Source: Dimorphilus gyrociliatus (taxonomy: Eukaryota; Annelida; Polychaeta; Dinophilidae). Taken from it: 64,000 nt of DNA. The notes below the pieces were generated by a model. It worked only from the letters and a program-made list of their open reading frames with translations. It searched no databases and had not been told where the DNA came from. Position numbers and translations under genes: made by a program. Below are positions 1 to 11,421 of the stretch, piece by piece (positions within the stretch are counted from its first letter, which is position 1; each line of letters opens with the position of its first letter). Location: assembly GCA_904063045.1 (NCBI GenBank), contig CAJFCJ010000019.1, forward strand, positions 558,001 to 622,000, written 5' to 3'.

Positions 1-8
1 TTTTCTAG

Positions 9-830
9 AGCAATTGGAACGCATTGAAGAAGGAATGGATCAAATCAACCAAGACATGCGTGATGCTGAAAAGAATCTAGAAGGTATGGAGAAGTGCTGC
101 GGTTTGTGTGTGCTGCCATGGAAACGAGCTAAAAATTTTGAAAAAGATTCCAATTATAAAGATACCTGGAAAGGAAACGAGGATGGAAAGGTTATTTCAA
201 CTACTTAATTAATTAAATATACATTCACAGGGGACAACTAATGGAGACTAAACTGTTGTACAGATTAATACAAATGGCCCACGCGTTATTGTTGGGGACA
301 ATGCAGCTGGAATGTCAGGTAATTTGGTAACTAGAATAACAAATGATGCCCGAGAAGATGAAATGGAACAAAATTTAGGCGAAGTTAGCGGAATGATTTC
401 TAACTTAAGAAATATGGCAGTAGATATGGGAAATGAGTTAGAGTCCCAAAATAGACAGATTGATCGCATTAATCAAAAGGTTTGTGTACAAATGTATATC
501 GTTATTAAAATTGTTGTCCCCGTTCTTTGACGATTGCTGTTTAAACAAAACAATTTAATTACTTTAGCAATTGTTGAATGGTGTAAACAATAATCCACCT
601 CACAGTTGGTAGTTAATGTTACAACTAATTGTTCGTTTTTTCCGCACCACTTTTTCAGGGTTTGTCAAATGAAACTCGTATACAAGAGGCGAACAAGAGA
701 GCTAATAAGCTTCTCCGGGATTAACCCGTTTCTTTTGCTTATTTTTTTCTGTTTTGTCTAGGGCGAATCGCTAGATAATCGTATAAGAGAAGCGGATAAA
801 AGAACTAAGACCATGCTCTCCAAAAAATGA
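9..830 (+). CDS. SNAP25: SNAP-25 t-SNARE, 3' part, with two alternative last exons
   Basis: C-terminal portion of SNAP-25, the Q-SNARE that pairs with syntaxin and synaptobrevin in vesicle fusion at the plasma membrane. Exon 9..190 encodes the end of the first SNARE motif ([16 protein letters not shown]) and a linker with CCGLC cysteines, the usual palmitoylation site. Exon 264..479 encodes the second SNARE motif ([12 protein letters not shown], then [10 protein letters not shown]). It is followed by two tandem terminal exons, each with its own acceptor and stop: 659..724 ([21 protein letters not shown]) and 762..830 ([19 protein letters not shown], then SKK). Both follow the phase-0 donor at 479/480, so they are alternatives and not consecutive exons. 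The acceptor at 262-263 has a weak pyrimidine tract but is the only one that keeps the frame. The 5' half lies left of the window. Family assignment is certain; use of both ends is inferred. Confidence 0.95.
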
Positions 831-1457
831 ATATCGCTTATTCTTTCGAAGTTAGAAACTGCATAAATATCAATTTCTTCTAGTCAGTAAAAAAAACTGC
901 ACACTTCCAAGTCTGTACTTGTTGTGTTCTCAAAGCAAATGATTGTGTGTCAACATTCCCTGGTTATACTACTTTTTTAGCATTTTCCTTCGTTTAACTT
1001 CCAATTGTTCTAGGTCACAACGACCAAAAAAAAATTTTTGTGTATTTCGTGTATTTAGTAAAAGAAAAAGCAAAAGAAAGTTCCCTGTGAGATATCTTTT
1101 CTGCAAAATGTTCTAGTCTCTCTTTTCATATCAGATTGTCTATTTTATGAAACAGAAACGATATATAGTTTACACAAGCGCATTTTTCTAGCAATGTGGT
1201 TAAATATACTTTTTAGAATATAGCAACGTTATGGTACAAATTTTCAGTAAGCGTTTAACGTGCTTGATGTTTACTTTATTGCTTACGATTTTAATGCATA
1301 TTTAATAAATAAAAACCACCTAAATAGGTCTATAATTCTTGGATTTTTTCTATTATTGAGAATATTATTTTTTTTATTTCTTTTTTCTCTTTATATTTAC
1401 TTTCCCCCCTCTTTCTCCTTCTTTCGTTCTTGGCCAGTTCAAGGTTAGCCTAGGTCA
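831..1457. other. SNAP-25 3' flank / intergenic
   Basis: AT-rich stretch between the SNAP-25 stop and the galectin stop on the opposite strand. It presumably holds both 3' UTRs (AATAAA-like strings near 1300). No coding signal was recognised. Confidence 0.5.
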
Positions 1458-3112
1458 TTACCATATTGCTCGAACATGAACAAGCTTGGTATCTCCACTA
1501 ATCTCCACTGAATTGATACGATCCATTGGTAATCGGTGGGGAAAATCGATTAAGTGTTCTCCATTTATGCATGTCTGTATGTTTACATTAAAACAGAGGG
1601 CATATAAAACTTTTCTGGGAAAGAAATATAAGAAGTTATTTACCCTAAACTGCCTAGACTCGCAAAAAATGAGAATATCTAAATGAACAGCAGGAATAAC
1701 TCTGAAGTCTGCTCGCAATTCAGTTTGCCACTTGGAATTTTCCCAGCTATAGTTGTCGTTAGAAATTATTAATGAAATAGAAAACTAGTAACAACATCCC
1801 TTAGAATGTGATAAGCGTAGAGATATTAGGTCAAGAAGCGAAAGAGTAAATTTATAATTAACCTATTTAGGACAATACAACGTTCTTTAACTCGAAAGCT
1901 CGCGTGATACGCAATTTCCTTCGAGTTCGTCTCTGATGTATCTTCGCTATCTTCCGTAGAATTGCAATGAAAATTTATCTCAAAGCGGACGGCCTCAGTT
2001 TTAGGTATCAAAGAAACGTATAAAGAAGAACCATCAGATGGTGGTCTAGGCAAAAGTTTTCGAAAGGGCACTGCCTGTGTGGAAAAAAAAAAGAACACTA
2101 TTTATTTTCCAGTCTTTGTTTTCATTTTCGGTTAAAAGAAAATACAACCGGGTAAAAAGCAGATATTGGCGGATTGGTAGATATTTCAGGCGGAAGTCCC
2201 TCAAGGTTATCAGGTAAAAACGGTACACCGTTGTATAATTGATTGTTGCAATCAGCTTGTACGGCTATAGATGAAATATTTATTTCACCTACGAATTCTA
2301 TTTGATTAATTTTCTCAAACGGTAATTTATGGAAGAAGCATCCTATACTACGTCGATTAAAGGCGATCTGTTTATATTAATGTGAATAATGAACCCAATC
2401 AAGTAATGTAATATGTTGTTACCCGATATTCTCCTTCTACAATTCCAATTGCGCAACTAAATTCCGAATCAGTTCTGATAATACCACCGGGCTTTATTTC
2501 AACTTCATCTCCCCAAAAACCATTTAATTGGGTATTCAAGATAAAGCATTTTTGATCGAACCGACAATTGATATGCAAATAAGTTTCAATCATGTCTTCA
2601 CTCTTATGTTTCACTTGTAAATTGATCGCAAATCTGTGTTTTGCATTAAAATGAGTTTCCTATAGCTTTTTACTTCGAAAAAAAAATTGAATTTTATTAT
2701 TAATTATCGAAAGCTATTCAATCTCTATAGATAGTGTCCAGTGGCCATTTATCATTTAAAAAAAAATATAGCTCTATTCAAAAAAAAAGTGTACCTTTCT
2801 CCTATTCTATAAGGTATAATGTCTCCAGCTGTCAGAGATGTGAAATTGAAACTAACCTTTTACAATTATCACGTACAAAACCCTTGATAAGGATCATGTC
2901 TCCAAAAGTTAGGCGTTTCACAGGTACTACACATGGCGCCTTCTATTTTAACAAAAAAAAAAACAATTTTTATTTAGGGACTTTTTCTGTTTATACAAAC
3001 GCTATTTAGGTTCGTTATTACTTTTTTCTCTCTTTCTACTTACGCCTAAGTTAACTTGAACGTCGTTTGAGTAAATAATGGGCGGAGGAAATTTTGATGT
3101 ATCTCTAGTCAT
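1458..3112 (-). CDS. Tandem-repeat galectin (two carbohydrate-recognition domains)
   Basis: Seven exons, 5' to 3': 3044..3112, 2857..2939, 2423..2633, 2149..2367, 1863..2074, 1644..1746, 1458..1574. All phases agree and give 337 residues. Galectins are leaderless cytosolic or secreted beta-galactoside-binding lectins. CRD1 starts around VPVKRLTFGDMILIKG and carries HINCR, ILN and FWGDE. CRD2 starts at AVPFRKLLP and carries FEINFHC, YHASFR, VLN, KWQTELR and INGEHLIDFPHR. Both domains keep the His, second Asn and Trp of the sugar site. CRD1 lacks the Arg that normally follows the Glu (WGDEVE in place of WGxEER). In CRD2 the Asn of HxNxR is Ser. No signal peptide or membrane segment is seen, and the short linker between the CRDs is Pro-rich (LPPEISTNPPIS). 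The ATG opens MTRDTSKFPPP. Exact sugar specificity cannot be read from the sequence. Confidence 0.92.
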
Positions 3113-4386
3113 TCTTTTATCAAACATTTTTTACAATTTTGTACTTGTTCTTCTTTTATTTACATATACAATAGTTACGTCACATGATTCAACAGGTTTT
3201 TAGAGATTCATTTAAATCCGATAGATGGTAGCACTATATTATAAATTTAAAGAAGAAACATATAGAATAGAGTATGATTAAAACGTTCTTTAGAAGTGAA
3301 TATGAAAGAGGCATAGAAAGTCTGAAAATAAGATATTTTTGTTAAAGTACAAAGATATCAACAGTCATTCAATAGAATTGTGTTTATCGGTCAATTCATT
3401 ACTCTTCCGCCTCTTCTGTCTCCTGCCCCTCCTTCTTTCCCCCTCCTCCTCCTCCTCCTCCTCCTTCTCCTTTCCTGTCTTCCCTTCCCTCCTCCCTCAA
3501 GTTTTTTCTTTGATAGAGTAATACAAAACCGTTTTTTCCGGCAACAATAAGTGAAATAGACTCAGCTGGTACGTTTAGCAAGAGACGCCTCGGGCGCAGA
3601 TTATTCGAAATATAAACCAATTGCTATCAGAAGATGAGAAAAGACGCAAAAATAAATTAATAGAAAAAGAGATGATAGTCATTGAAACATGCATTTAAAA
3701 CAAAACTAGGCGTATGCAAAATGTATACATTCGTTTATGAACTAACAATGCATTTACTGAAAATTAAAGAATAGAAGAAATGTAAAGAAGACACGCGAGC
3801 ATTGCAAAACATGCAAAATTTAGTTTACGTAAATATTTTCGTATAAACGAGTTTAACAATTAAATATTCAAGATTATTTACATATTTGTTTGTAGTTTTG
3901 TCTTTTTGTTTGCGTAGTTAAATGAGAAAAAAAAATATTTTTTTTTAATAACGATATGAGTAAGAATTGCAAGTAACGTTCCCTCCAGTGGCCTCGGGTA
4001 ACGCTCGTCAAAACGTCGTTTTCCATATTAACGGGCCAAGCTGGGGCTAATTGATGAAATAAAAAGGCGAATAGGGAGCAGGTGTTCTATATGCCGTCTC
4101 TATTGTCAAACAACGTCTATTCCATTAACGCCCTGATCACTGTCACGTGATTTAGCTTGTCGGACGAAATATATTGTTAAAGTAAATGTACTTCATTAAT
4201 AAGAGATAGTAATAGAATATTCAATTTAAATAAAATGAGCGTAAAAATTAAATAAGAAATTAATAATGAAAAAAAAAAATCTTAACGACTTAATAATAAA
4301 AATTGTATTATTATATGTTTGTATTCCTCTTTTGATTCTTAAAACCCTTGAAAAGTGGGTTATATTCAATAAAATACATATATTAG

Positions 4387-4413
4387 TATATATATATATA
4401 TATATATATATAT
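4387..4413. repeat. (TA)n microsatellite
   Basis: About 13 uninterrupted TA units in the intergenic region downstream of the homeobox gene. Confidence 0.9.
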
Positions 4414-4474
4414 GAATAGTTATATACAGATATACAGTTGATATGTTTATTCCTTGTAACTAAGTAGAGCAATG

Positions 4475-4507
4475 GTAAGTAAGTAAGTAAGTAAGTATGT
4501 AAGTAAA
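4475..4507. repeat. (GTAA)n tetranucleotide array
   Basis: About eight copies of GTAA/AAGT with one variant unit (GTAT). Each copy resembles a splice donor core, but it lies between genes. Confidence 0.85.
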
Positions 4508-4972
4508 CAAGTAAATTTTCAAATAATTTGTTTATATATAAATATAAATAGAAATAAAACAATACGTTCTTTATAATTTACTTCCAATTTCTTTTTTTTT
4601 TTTTCTCTCTCTCTTTTTTTTTCTTCTTTTCCTTTCTTCTTTTTTTTTCTCTTTTTTTTTTTACATAACATATATTGCTTTTGAAAGAAAAAAACATACA
4701 TGTGAAAAAAAAATAATGATTATGTATAAATGACGTCACGATTACAAACTACGTAAACAGAATGAAAGAGGTAAAGAGCGTGTCCGGCAGCGATAAGAGA
4801 CGCCGTTCGAGATTGCAGGATGTTTGATGTTGGGCGCTGACCACCTGAGCCAGCACGTGTTCGGCGTCACTCGATCGCGGCGTCACGGAAACGTATAAGC
4901 GTCCGTATAATTGCAGGATGCCGTAGAGACGCCGATAGCGTGCGCACCGTCTCCTTTGAAGCGGCGGGATCG

Positions 4973-7211
4973 TTAAAACGGCTTAAACGGTGGTAAAATC
5001 GGTGGTGTCCTATTCCAAGACGGCGTTTCTCCTCCTACTCTTTCTCTCTGGTCCCTGTCACGTCGTTCTCGCGCCCTTCGATTTTGAAACCAGATTTTGA
5101 CCTGTTGACACGTGAACAGTTGTTATCCAACGTTGAATCGGGCGTCCCATCACCTGCGCGCTAGAGACGCCTACCACGCGCACGATTAGCTCGATTTACT
5201 ACACTTGCAACAATAGCATTTAATGACGCTTCAACGACGCATATTTCTACAACTGTTCGACCGTGTAACGTCTGGCAGAGCCATGACGTCATTATTTGTC
5301 TTGAAACGCGCGCCTCGTTGATAATCAACAATTAATTATAGTCAGCGTCTTCCTAGTTGTACTTATCTTATAGGAAAAACTCTGTATATGTAATAGTTTT
5401 ATTAGCACGTTTTCGTGACTCTTCCGTGCATGCACCACAGGTGGGTGTGTTAATTTAAGTGTACAGTATTATGTACATGCATATACAAGATTATTATAAA
5501 TGAGCCGCTATTCTATATGAATACAAATATGAATAAATTCGTGCATACTTCTATTCTTAATATATATATATATATATTAGTTTAGTTAAGCGTTTCCTCT
5601 ACATGCAACTGTTATTTTTTGTCGTTTCATATTTTTGGTTTTTCCACAACTTCATGTTAATAATTGTTAAATAAATAAACAAACAAACAATAGACAACTT
5701 ACTCTTGTTTCTGTGAGATTTAAAGCGGCACTTAATTCAGCAACGTCTACTGAACTCAGATAATGAGTTCGTTGAAATTTATGCTCCAAAGCGCATACTT
5801 GATGCTGCGTGAACGGAACGCGCGGATTTCTTCCTAATTTTCGTTTCCTTCCTGTTCCTCCCTCAATTTCATCAGATGATTTTCGTTTTTGACCTAAAAC
5901 GATTCGAGTAACAAATGAAAAATCAACAATGTTTCAAAAGTAAACATAAATAAAGAAAAAAAAAGTCGTTCGTCTAAGAAAGCCTGCTCGCTGTCGGAGA
6001 TCTTGTCAAAAATGGCAGCAGTCGGAACAAATTAGACACGCCGTTTAACTCGCAATAAACGACTTTATTGTATATTGGCCGATTATTCCCTTCTACTTTA
6101 CTTTATTTGAGTAAACAGCTTATTTAGACGATTTAATACGAATATTATCTCTTTCTAAATGATATGTACGTGTATATATATTGGATTTTATACGCTTGAC
6201 TCTTTTTACAATTAACATTTAATGATTTAGCCTAGTTCAAATGAGTTTGTTGATTTCGTTTTAGATCCATTTAAACGATAAACACTCCCTTGTCTACTTT
6301 AAATACTAGTTTTTAAATGCAGCTATTGTCACACTAGTAATTATTATCACAATTGATTCGTTCAACTCGCTTATAAACTTTTAAAGGTGTATATAAGATT
6401 ATTTGTTGTTAGATGTGTGCTATACGATATTATAGTAGTACACAAATAAATAGAAATATTATCATACTTGTAACAATTAGACAGAATAGAATATTTAATA
6501 CGCTTTTTAGATTAGTACATTGCTTGTTAATTAATCAATATTTTTTTCTCCCTGTATTATATTTAATTGCGAAATAGAGCTTTGCACTGTTAAATGGAAA
6601 TTAAACTTGACTTTTCTTTATTTCTTTCTTTTTCTCTAAATCTCTCTCTCTCTCTCTCTCTCTCTCACCTCCCTGTGTCTCTTTAAATAAAAGCACTTTT
6701 CTAGATAATTCATGACTAGATGACAGATCAAATTATTCATAATTGATGTTAAATACCAAGATAATTTTCAGCGCTTGGATAAAGAAAGCGCACATGCGCA
6801 AGTATTAAGATCTGCTTTAATTAAATTCAACTTAATTAATTTCAGTTTTCCAGGTTTCTTATATTCTTTTTATCATCCTATTATTAATTTTAAAATGTCA
6901 ATTTCTTCTATAATTTAATTCTACTTACGAGGTAGCTTAGGTGGCTTATAACGGGTACAGGACAGCCACGAGAAATCGCCAGATGATTTTTCTTGTCCAT
7001 TTTTATCATCTTTCTCTTCTACTCCGCAGACATCAATCTCAATATCTTCTTCCTCTTCACAGTCGGAATTTCTTCCTAAAATACTTTCAATGGAGAAACT
7101 CAACTTTTTTGGCTTTTGAACATCGGGCATAGGAATTCGAGGAGGATTTTGAGCTGTTATTAAAGCTGCATATAGAGCTGTATAAGAATTATGTTGACTA
7201 GCGAGCGCCAT
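4973..7211 (-). CDS. Homeodomain transcription factor, Msx-like box (Msxlx) type
   Basis: Three exons (6929..7211, 5703..5893, 4973..5101) give a compact 200-residue protein. An engrailed-homology (EH1) repressor motif FSIESIL sits at residues 39-45, followed by an acidic stretch (DCEEEEDIEIDV) and a CTRYKPPKLPR element. The homeodomain spans about residues 115-174: it starts GRNPRVPFTQHQ, and helix 3 reads VKIWFQNRRARERRD. RxPFT and LNLTET recall Msx, but TRVKIWFQ and ARERRD differ from Msx proper (TQVKIWFQNRRAKAKR) and point to the Msxlx family. The intron at homeodomain position 44/45 is the site common to many NK/Msx-class genes. It is probably a nuclear DNA-binding repressor through EH1 and Groucho; that role is inferred from the family. 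The class is confident; the exact orthology needs a tree. Confidence 0.88.
6641..6666. repeat. (TC)n microsatellite
   Basis: Thirteen TC units inside the first intron of the homeobox gene. Confidence 0.9.
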
Positions 7212-8198
7212 CGGAAGAAATTGGAATTTACTTATTCTTCAATTTTCATATGTGCTATATATATAATGAAATTGTCATGAAGGGTAGAGAGTTATAGTAT
7301 TGGCTCCGCCTACCTATTCGCTCATTGGCTGTTACTTCTTCATCGTCCAATCAGTAAATAGTACTGTAGAATAAATTAGTTAAGTGCTTCTGGGGGACAT
7401 GACAAACTCGAAATGAAATCAGGAAATTGCCATGAATTCTGATGCTGTTGACAGTCTTTTGTGTCGTCAAGTATCGAATAGACTATACACAACGGTTTTT
7501 GTCTTTAGACTTCATCAATCAGTTACCTACTAAATTAGGTCACGATAGGCAGCTCGAATAGCCTTACGCGTGTGCAGGTGGAACGTCTCGTGTGTCCTTG
7601 TTCTGACGTAACCCGTCACTCTTCCAAATCTTTTTCTTTCTGCGGGCGTAGCGCATGGGGAATGAATACCAAATCACGCGACGTCTCTTTGTTTAGGGAA
7701 CGCTCATTTTCACACTTTACCTTTTATCTTTCTTGGTTTTGGGCGCTCTGCTAATAAAGCGAACGAGTAAAATGATTATCACGAAATACTGTTCTTTGAA
7801 CACTTGTACCCTGTCAAGAAACGTCTACGCGTGTCGGATTGCAGAAAATATTTTCGCAAACTTTCACAATTCATAAAACTCGTATAATCCTTTTCTAATA
7901 GCGTATATAAATCGCAACGTAACTTTAACAGGGTCGTATCTGATTACATACTCTAAATATAAGGTGCATATGGTTTAACTCTCAATAGACATGCTATGAA
8001 GTAAAGAATACTTTTATTTAAGGATTTGTATATTAACACTAAGAAAGTTGATTTAAAACTATTTTTTTTTCATTTTGTCAAGTGATACGTGATACATGTA
8101 TATCATATCTCGTCGAACAAATACCACACTAATTTTATTATTGAAGCTATTAACATATATGCCTTTGATGCAGTCATTGTAAGGCTTCTAAGCGCCAT
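7212..8198. other. Homeobox promoter / intergenic
   Basis: Between the homeobox ATG and the CNG channel stop, both on the minus strand. No exon recognised. It should contain the homeobox 5' UTR and promoter, including CCAAT-like and ATTGG boxes around 7310-7350, and the CNG 3' UTR. Confidence 0.4.
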
Positions 8199-11100
8199 CT
8201 ATTGCGAGGAGTCACTTTCGTTACTCGTATCAGTTGCATCAACACCTGAATTGTAAACAGGAAATAGTCTCTTATCATTCAAAATGATAGGATCTGTTCC
8301 ATGCTGAAATTTTATTGTTAAACATCTAGCCGGTTCTTGAACAACCCCGTTAAGTTCTATTGCAGGCAAATGATATGTCTTTATAAATGATCTCTTTCTC
8401 ATTTTATAATTTGAAGATTTTTTCTCGTCAGATGAAAATGAACAGTATCTTGAGTTAGAATTTTTATGACTATTATGAATACAATTATTACAACTAATAT
8501 CTAATAAATCTGAGAGTCCGTGATCTTTTAATAGCTTTCTTTGTTTCTTTGAATTTTTTTCCAATCTAGCGCATTTTTCCTCCAACTCTTCAATGCGTAG
8601 CCGACAAGAGACGCTATCGAATGACCTTAATTCCCTTAGAACATGTTGAAGTTCAGACATCTCTTTCGCAGTTCTCTCGTTAATTAATGAATCTTCAGGG
8701 ACAGCTAATCCAATTTCTTGGCTATCTTTTCGCCTATTATAATATTGATATTTAAAAATAGAAACTAACAACATGTAATATGTTTCGTTTTTACTGACTT
8801 TTTCACTTCCCTTGTCTGCACGATTCTGCAACGTGACGAAATCTTGTTTCAGTTTCAAGTGAATATCATGATAAAGTTTAAAAATTATTGCTCAATATGT
8901 ACCTCTCTCTCGCATAGTTTTCTATAACAACCCTCGCCTCCGGATACTCGTATAGGACTTGAGTTAAATCTTTTTTTGATAGGACAAGTAATTCAGAAAA
9001 TCCCACTGATCGAACATCAGCGTTCCGTCTATTTATACCTGAATCCAGCCGAAGAACGCTAATTTCCCCAAAATAATTCCCTTCGGATAAAGTGGCGACA
9101 ACCGTTTGATCTTCGGTAGTATGATCCCGTATCAAAACCTTGTCGAACAAATACATATAGTGTACATATATATACGACAGATGGCGCTTAATACGAGCAC
9201 AGTAACTTATTTCAGTATTACCTCTACTTTTCCATTATTAATTATATACATTTCGCGACCAATTTCACCTGCTCTACACACGTAATCGGCTGGCGAGTAG
9301 ACATGCGATTTTAATTTCGTAACTAATTCGCATAGAAAGCCCGATTCGCATTCTTCAAAAACCCTTATCTTCCTTAGCGTTTCCAAATGAACATGCTGAG
9401 CTATATCTGATCGTAATCTATCCCCAAATCAATTTCATTAGATTTCCTTTACTATTTCATTTTATAATACCTATAGGGAAGCATATCTAATAACTCTTGA
9501 TCTTCTAACACGTGCGTATTTTGCCATGCGTAATCCGCCCACTTTTTAACTCTTTTTTGTAGGTCGCTAGGTACCCTTCGAGCAGCCATATAAAATTTAA
9601 GAGCATCCATCTTAAGTTGAAACTAAAATATAATTTATAATACTAGGTATGAGATCTAAAGAATAGACAATCGAAAATTACAGTACTTGCACTCGAGCTG
9701 CGTGCATGTTGCTTATAACATCGCCGACATTACCAACAACGGCGGCAAAGAGGAAGACCCCAATTAAAAAAGTTAAGCCAGTAAAAACGTATTCCTTAGT
9801 AATAAGAATACCATTAATAAATAAACAGTTTAACGATAAAATTCTTTCTTTTCTTTTCGTTTTTTATAGAAAAAATTTACTCTTACTAAATCAGTTTTTG
9901 GATTGGACGTGTTACCAATGGTTGTCAGTGTCATTGTCGACCAATACAGTGATCTTAAATAGCTTCTAAAAAAGTTACTTTCACTTAAGTAATCCTCTAA
10001 TACCCAGTCATTTATTCCCAGACCTTCATACTGAAAACAAAAAATATTGTATATAAAATTAATCATGGACATTCTCTTAATGGAAAAGAGAGACGTTCCT
10101 AATCGAGTGCTTGATAAACTTACGATAAAGTTGCACAAAAGCTTTAGTAAATAATCGAGTTATTATGCGGAATAATTGCAGGCAGAAAACAGAAAAAGGG
10201 AAAAAGGAATCGTTTAATAGAAATAAATGATTTAACCTTTGATATAAGAAAATAGAAACATGCAATCCAATGAATTATTGTTGCTAGTACCAATAGTAGT
10301 TTACACGCTCGCACGATATTTGGACTATTTGTTCGCCTGTTTAATTAGCAATATTATATATAGTAGTAATACATGCATGCCAATATATAATGTATAAAAA
10401 TTTATATATATATTCGTTATACTGTATCTTACATGTCGGAATTGTTAAAAAAGTCCACGGCCGATCTCCATTTAAAAAGTTTCGGTAACCTTAATGCAAC
10501 GCTGATTCTATCTTCTGTCATGGTTAAAAAACGTGTAGGAATGAGAAAACTCTACAGAGTTATATCATTTTGTACATATATTCTATATGCAGAGTTTATG
10601 CATCGCATAAAGATTACCATCTTTATAAGGAGGGTTTTTTTTTTATATCAGTGCACAAATTACACATATACTCTATTATTTTTCTATTATAAATAGCTCG
10701 TACCAAGAAACAGAACTGGCATAAAAGGGAATATCCGGTTCAATAGACTTGTAAGACCTAAGGGAAAGCGTCATCATAAAAGAAAATATTAGATTACTGT
10801 CGTACGGATAAATAAAACCCACTAGATAAAATTATCACTATCTTATCGGTTGGTAAGGCAGCAATGACATCTGAAAGGAATTCTTTCCGCTTACCCTTGT
10901 AATTTTCTCTAAGTTTTCTAATATCTCGCACCTTGATTAATATAAAGAAAATAAAAAAGGTAAATGTTAATCAATAGATTAAGGAATCAATAACAAAATG
11001 ATTAATAAATTTTAATAAATGAACTTGTTTAAATAGCTAATGGCGATATCTATTTACAGAACATTGTATATAGATATCAAAGAACTATGGAGACTGAAAG

Positions 11101-11389
11101 ACTTTTAATCGATGAAAATTGCTTTAAAAGTAAAACAGTAATAGATATAAAAAGGAAAGCAAATTCATTTAAAAAAGCATCAAATTTTTAACGATCAATG
11201 ATTAAACAGCTGTATCTTGTGTACATACTTCACATGAATATACATTTATTGACTAAACTTATATATTCATATTTAGAGCGTTACTTTTTTCGTTGATGAT
11301 TAAAATTTTTAAGCAAGATAAATCTGCTTATATATAATATATTAGTGTTTAAAAAAATAATCATCCAAATGGATATTAATGTTAACGCT

Positions 11390-11421
<32 letters not shown>

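Larger units (their letters stand above)
3113..4972. other. Intergenic region between galectin and homeobox genes
   Basis: No coding exon recognised. It holds a CTC-rich pyrimidine tract (about 3436-3470), a TA microsatellite, an AAGT tetranucleotide array, and GC-richer sequence just beyond the homeobox stop, with AGAGACGCC at 3581, 4796 and 4925. The last part is probably 3' UTR or regulatory DNA of the homeobox gene. Confidence 0.5.

Noticed and set aside
4475-4507. Array of GTAAGT-like splice-donor cores
   Set aside because: It is a simple tetranucleotide repeat in an intergenic region with no attached exon.
4519-4701. Lys-rich 60-codon minus-strand frame
   Set aside because: Product of a poly-pyrimidine tract; low complexity, not a gene.
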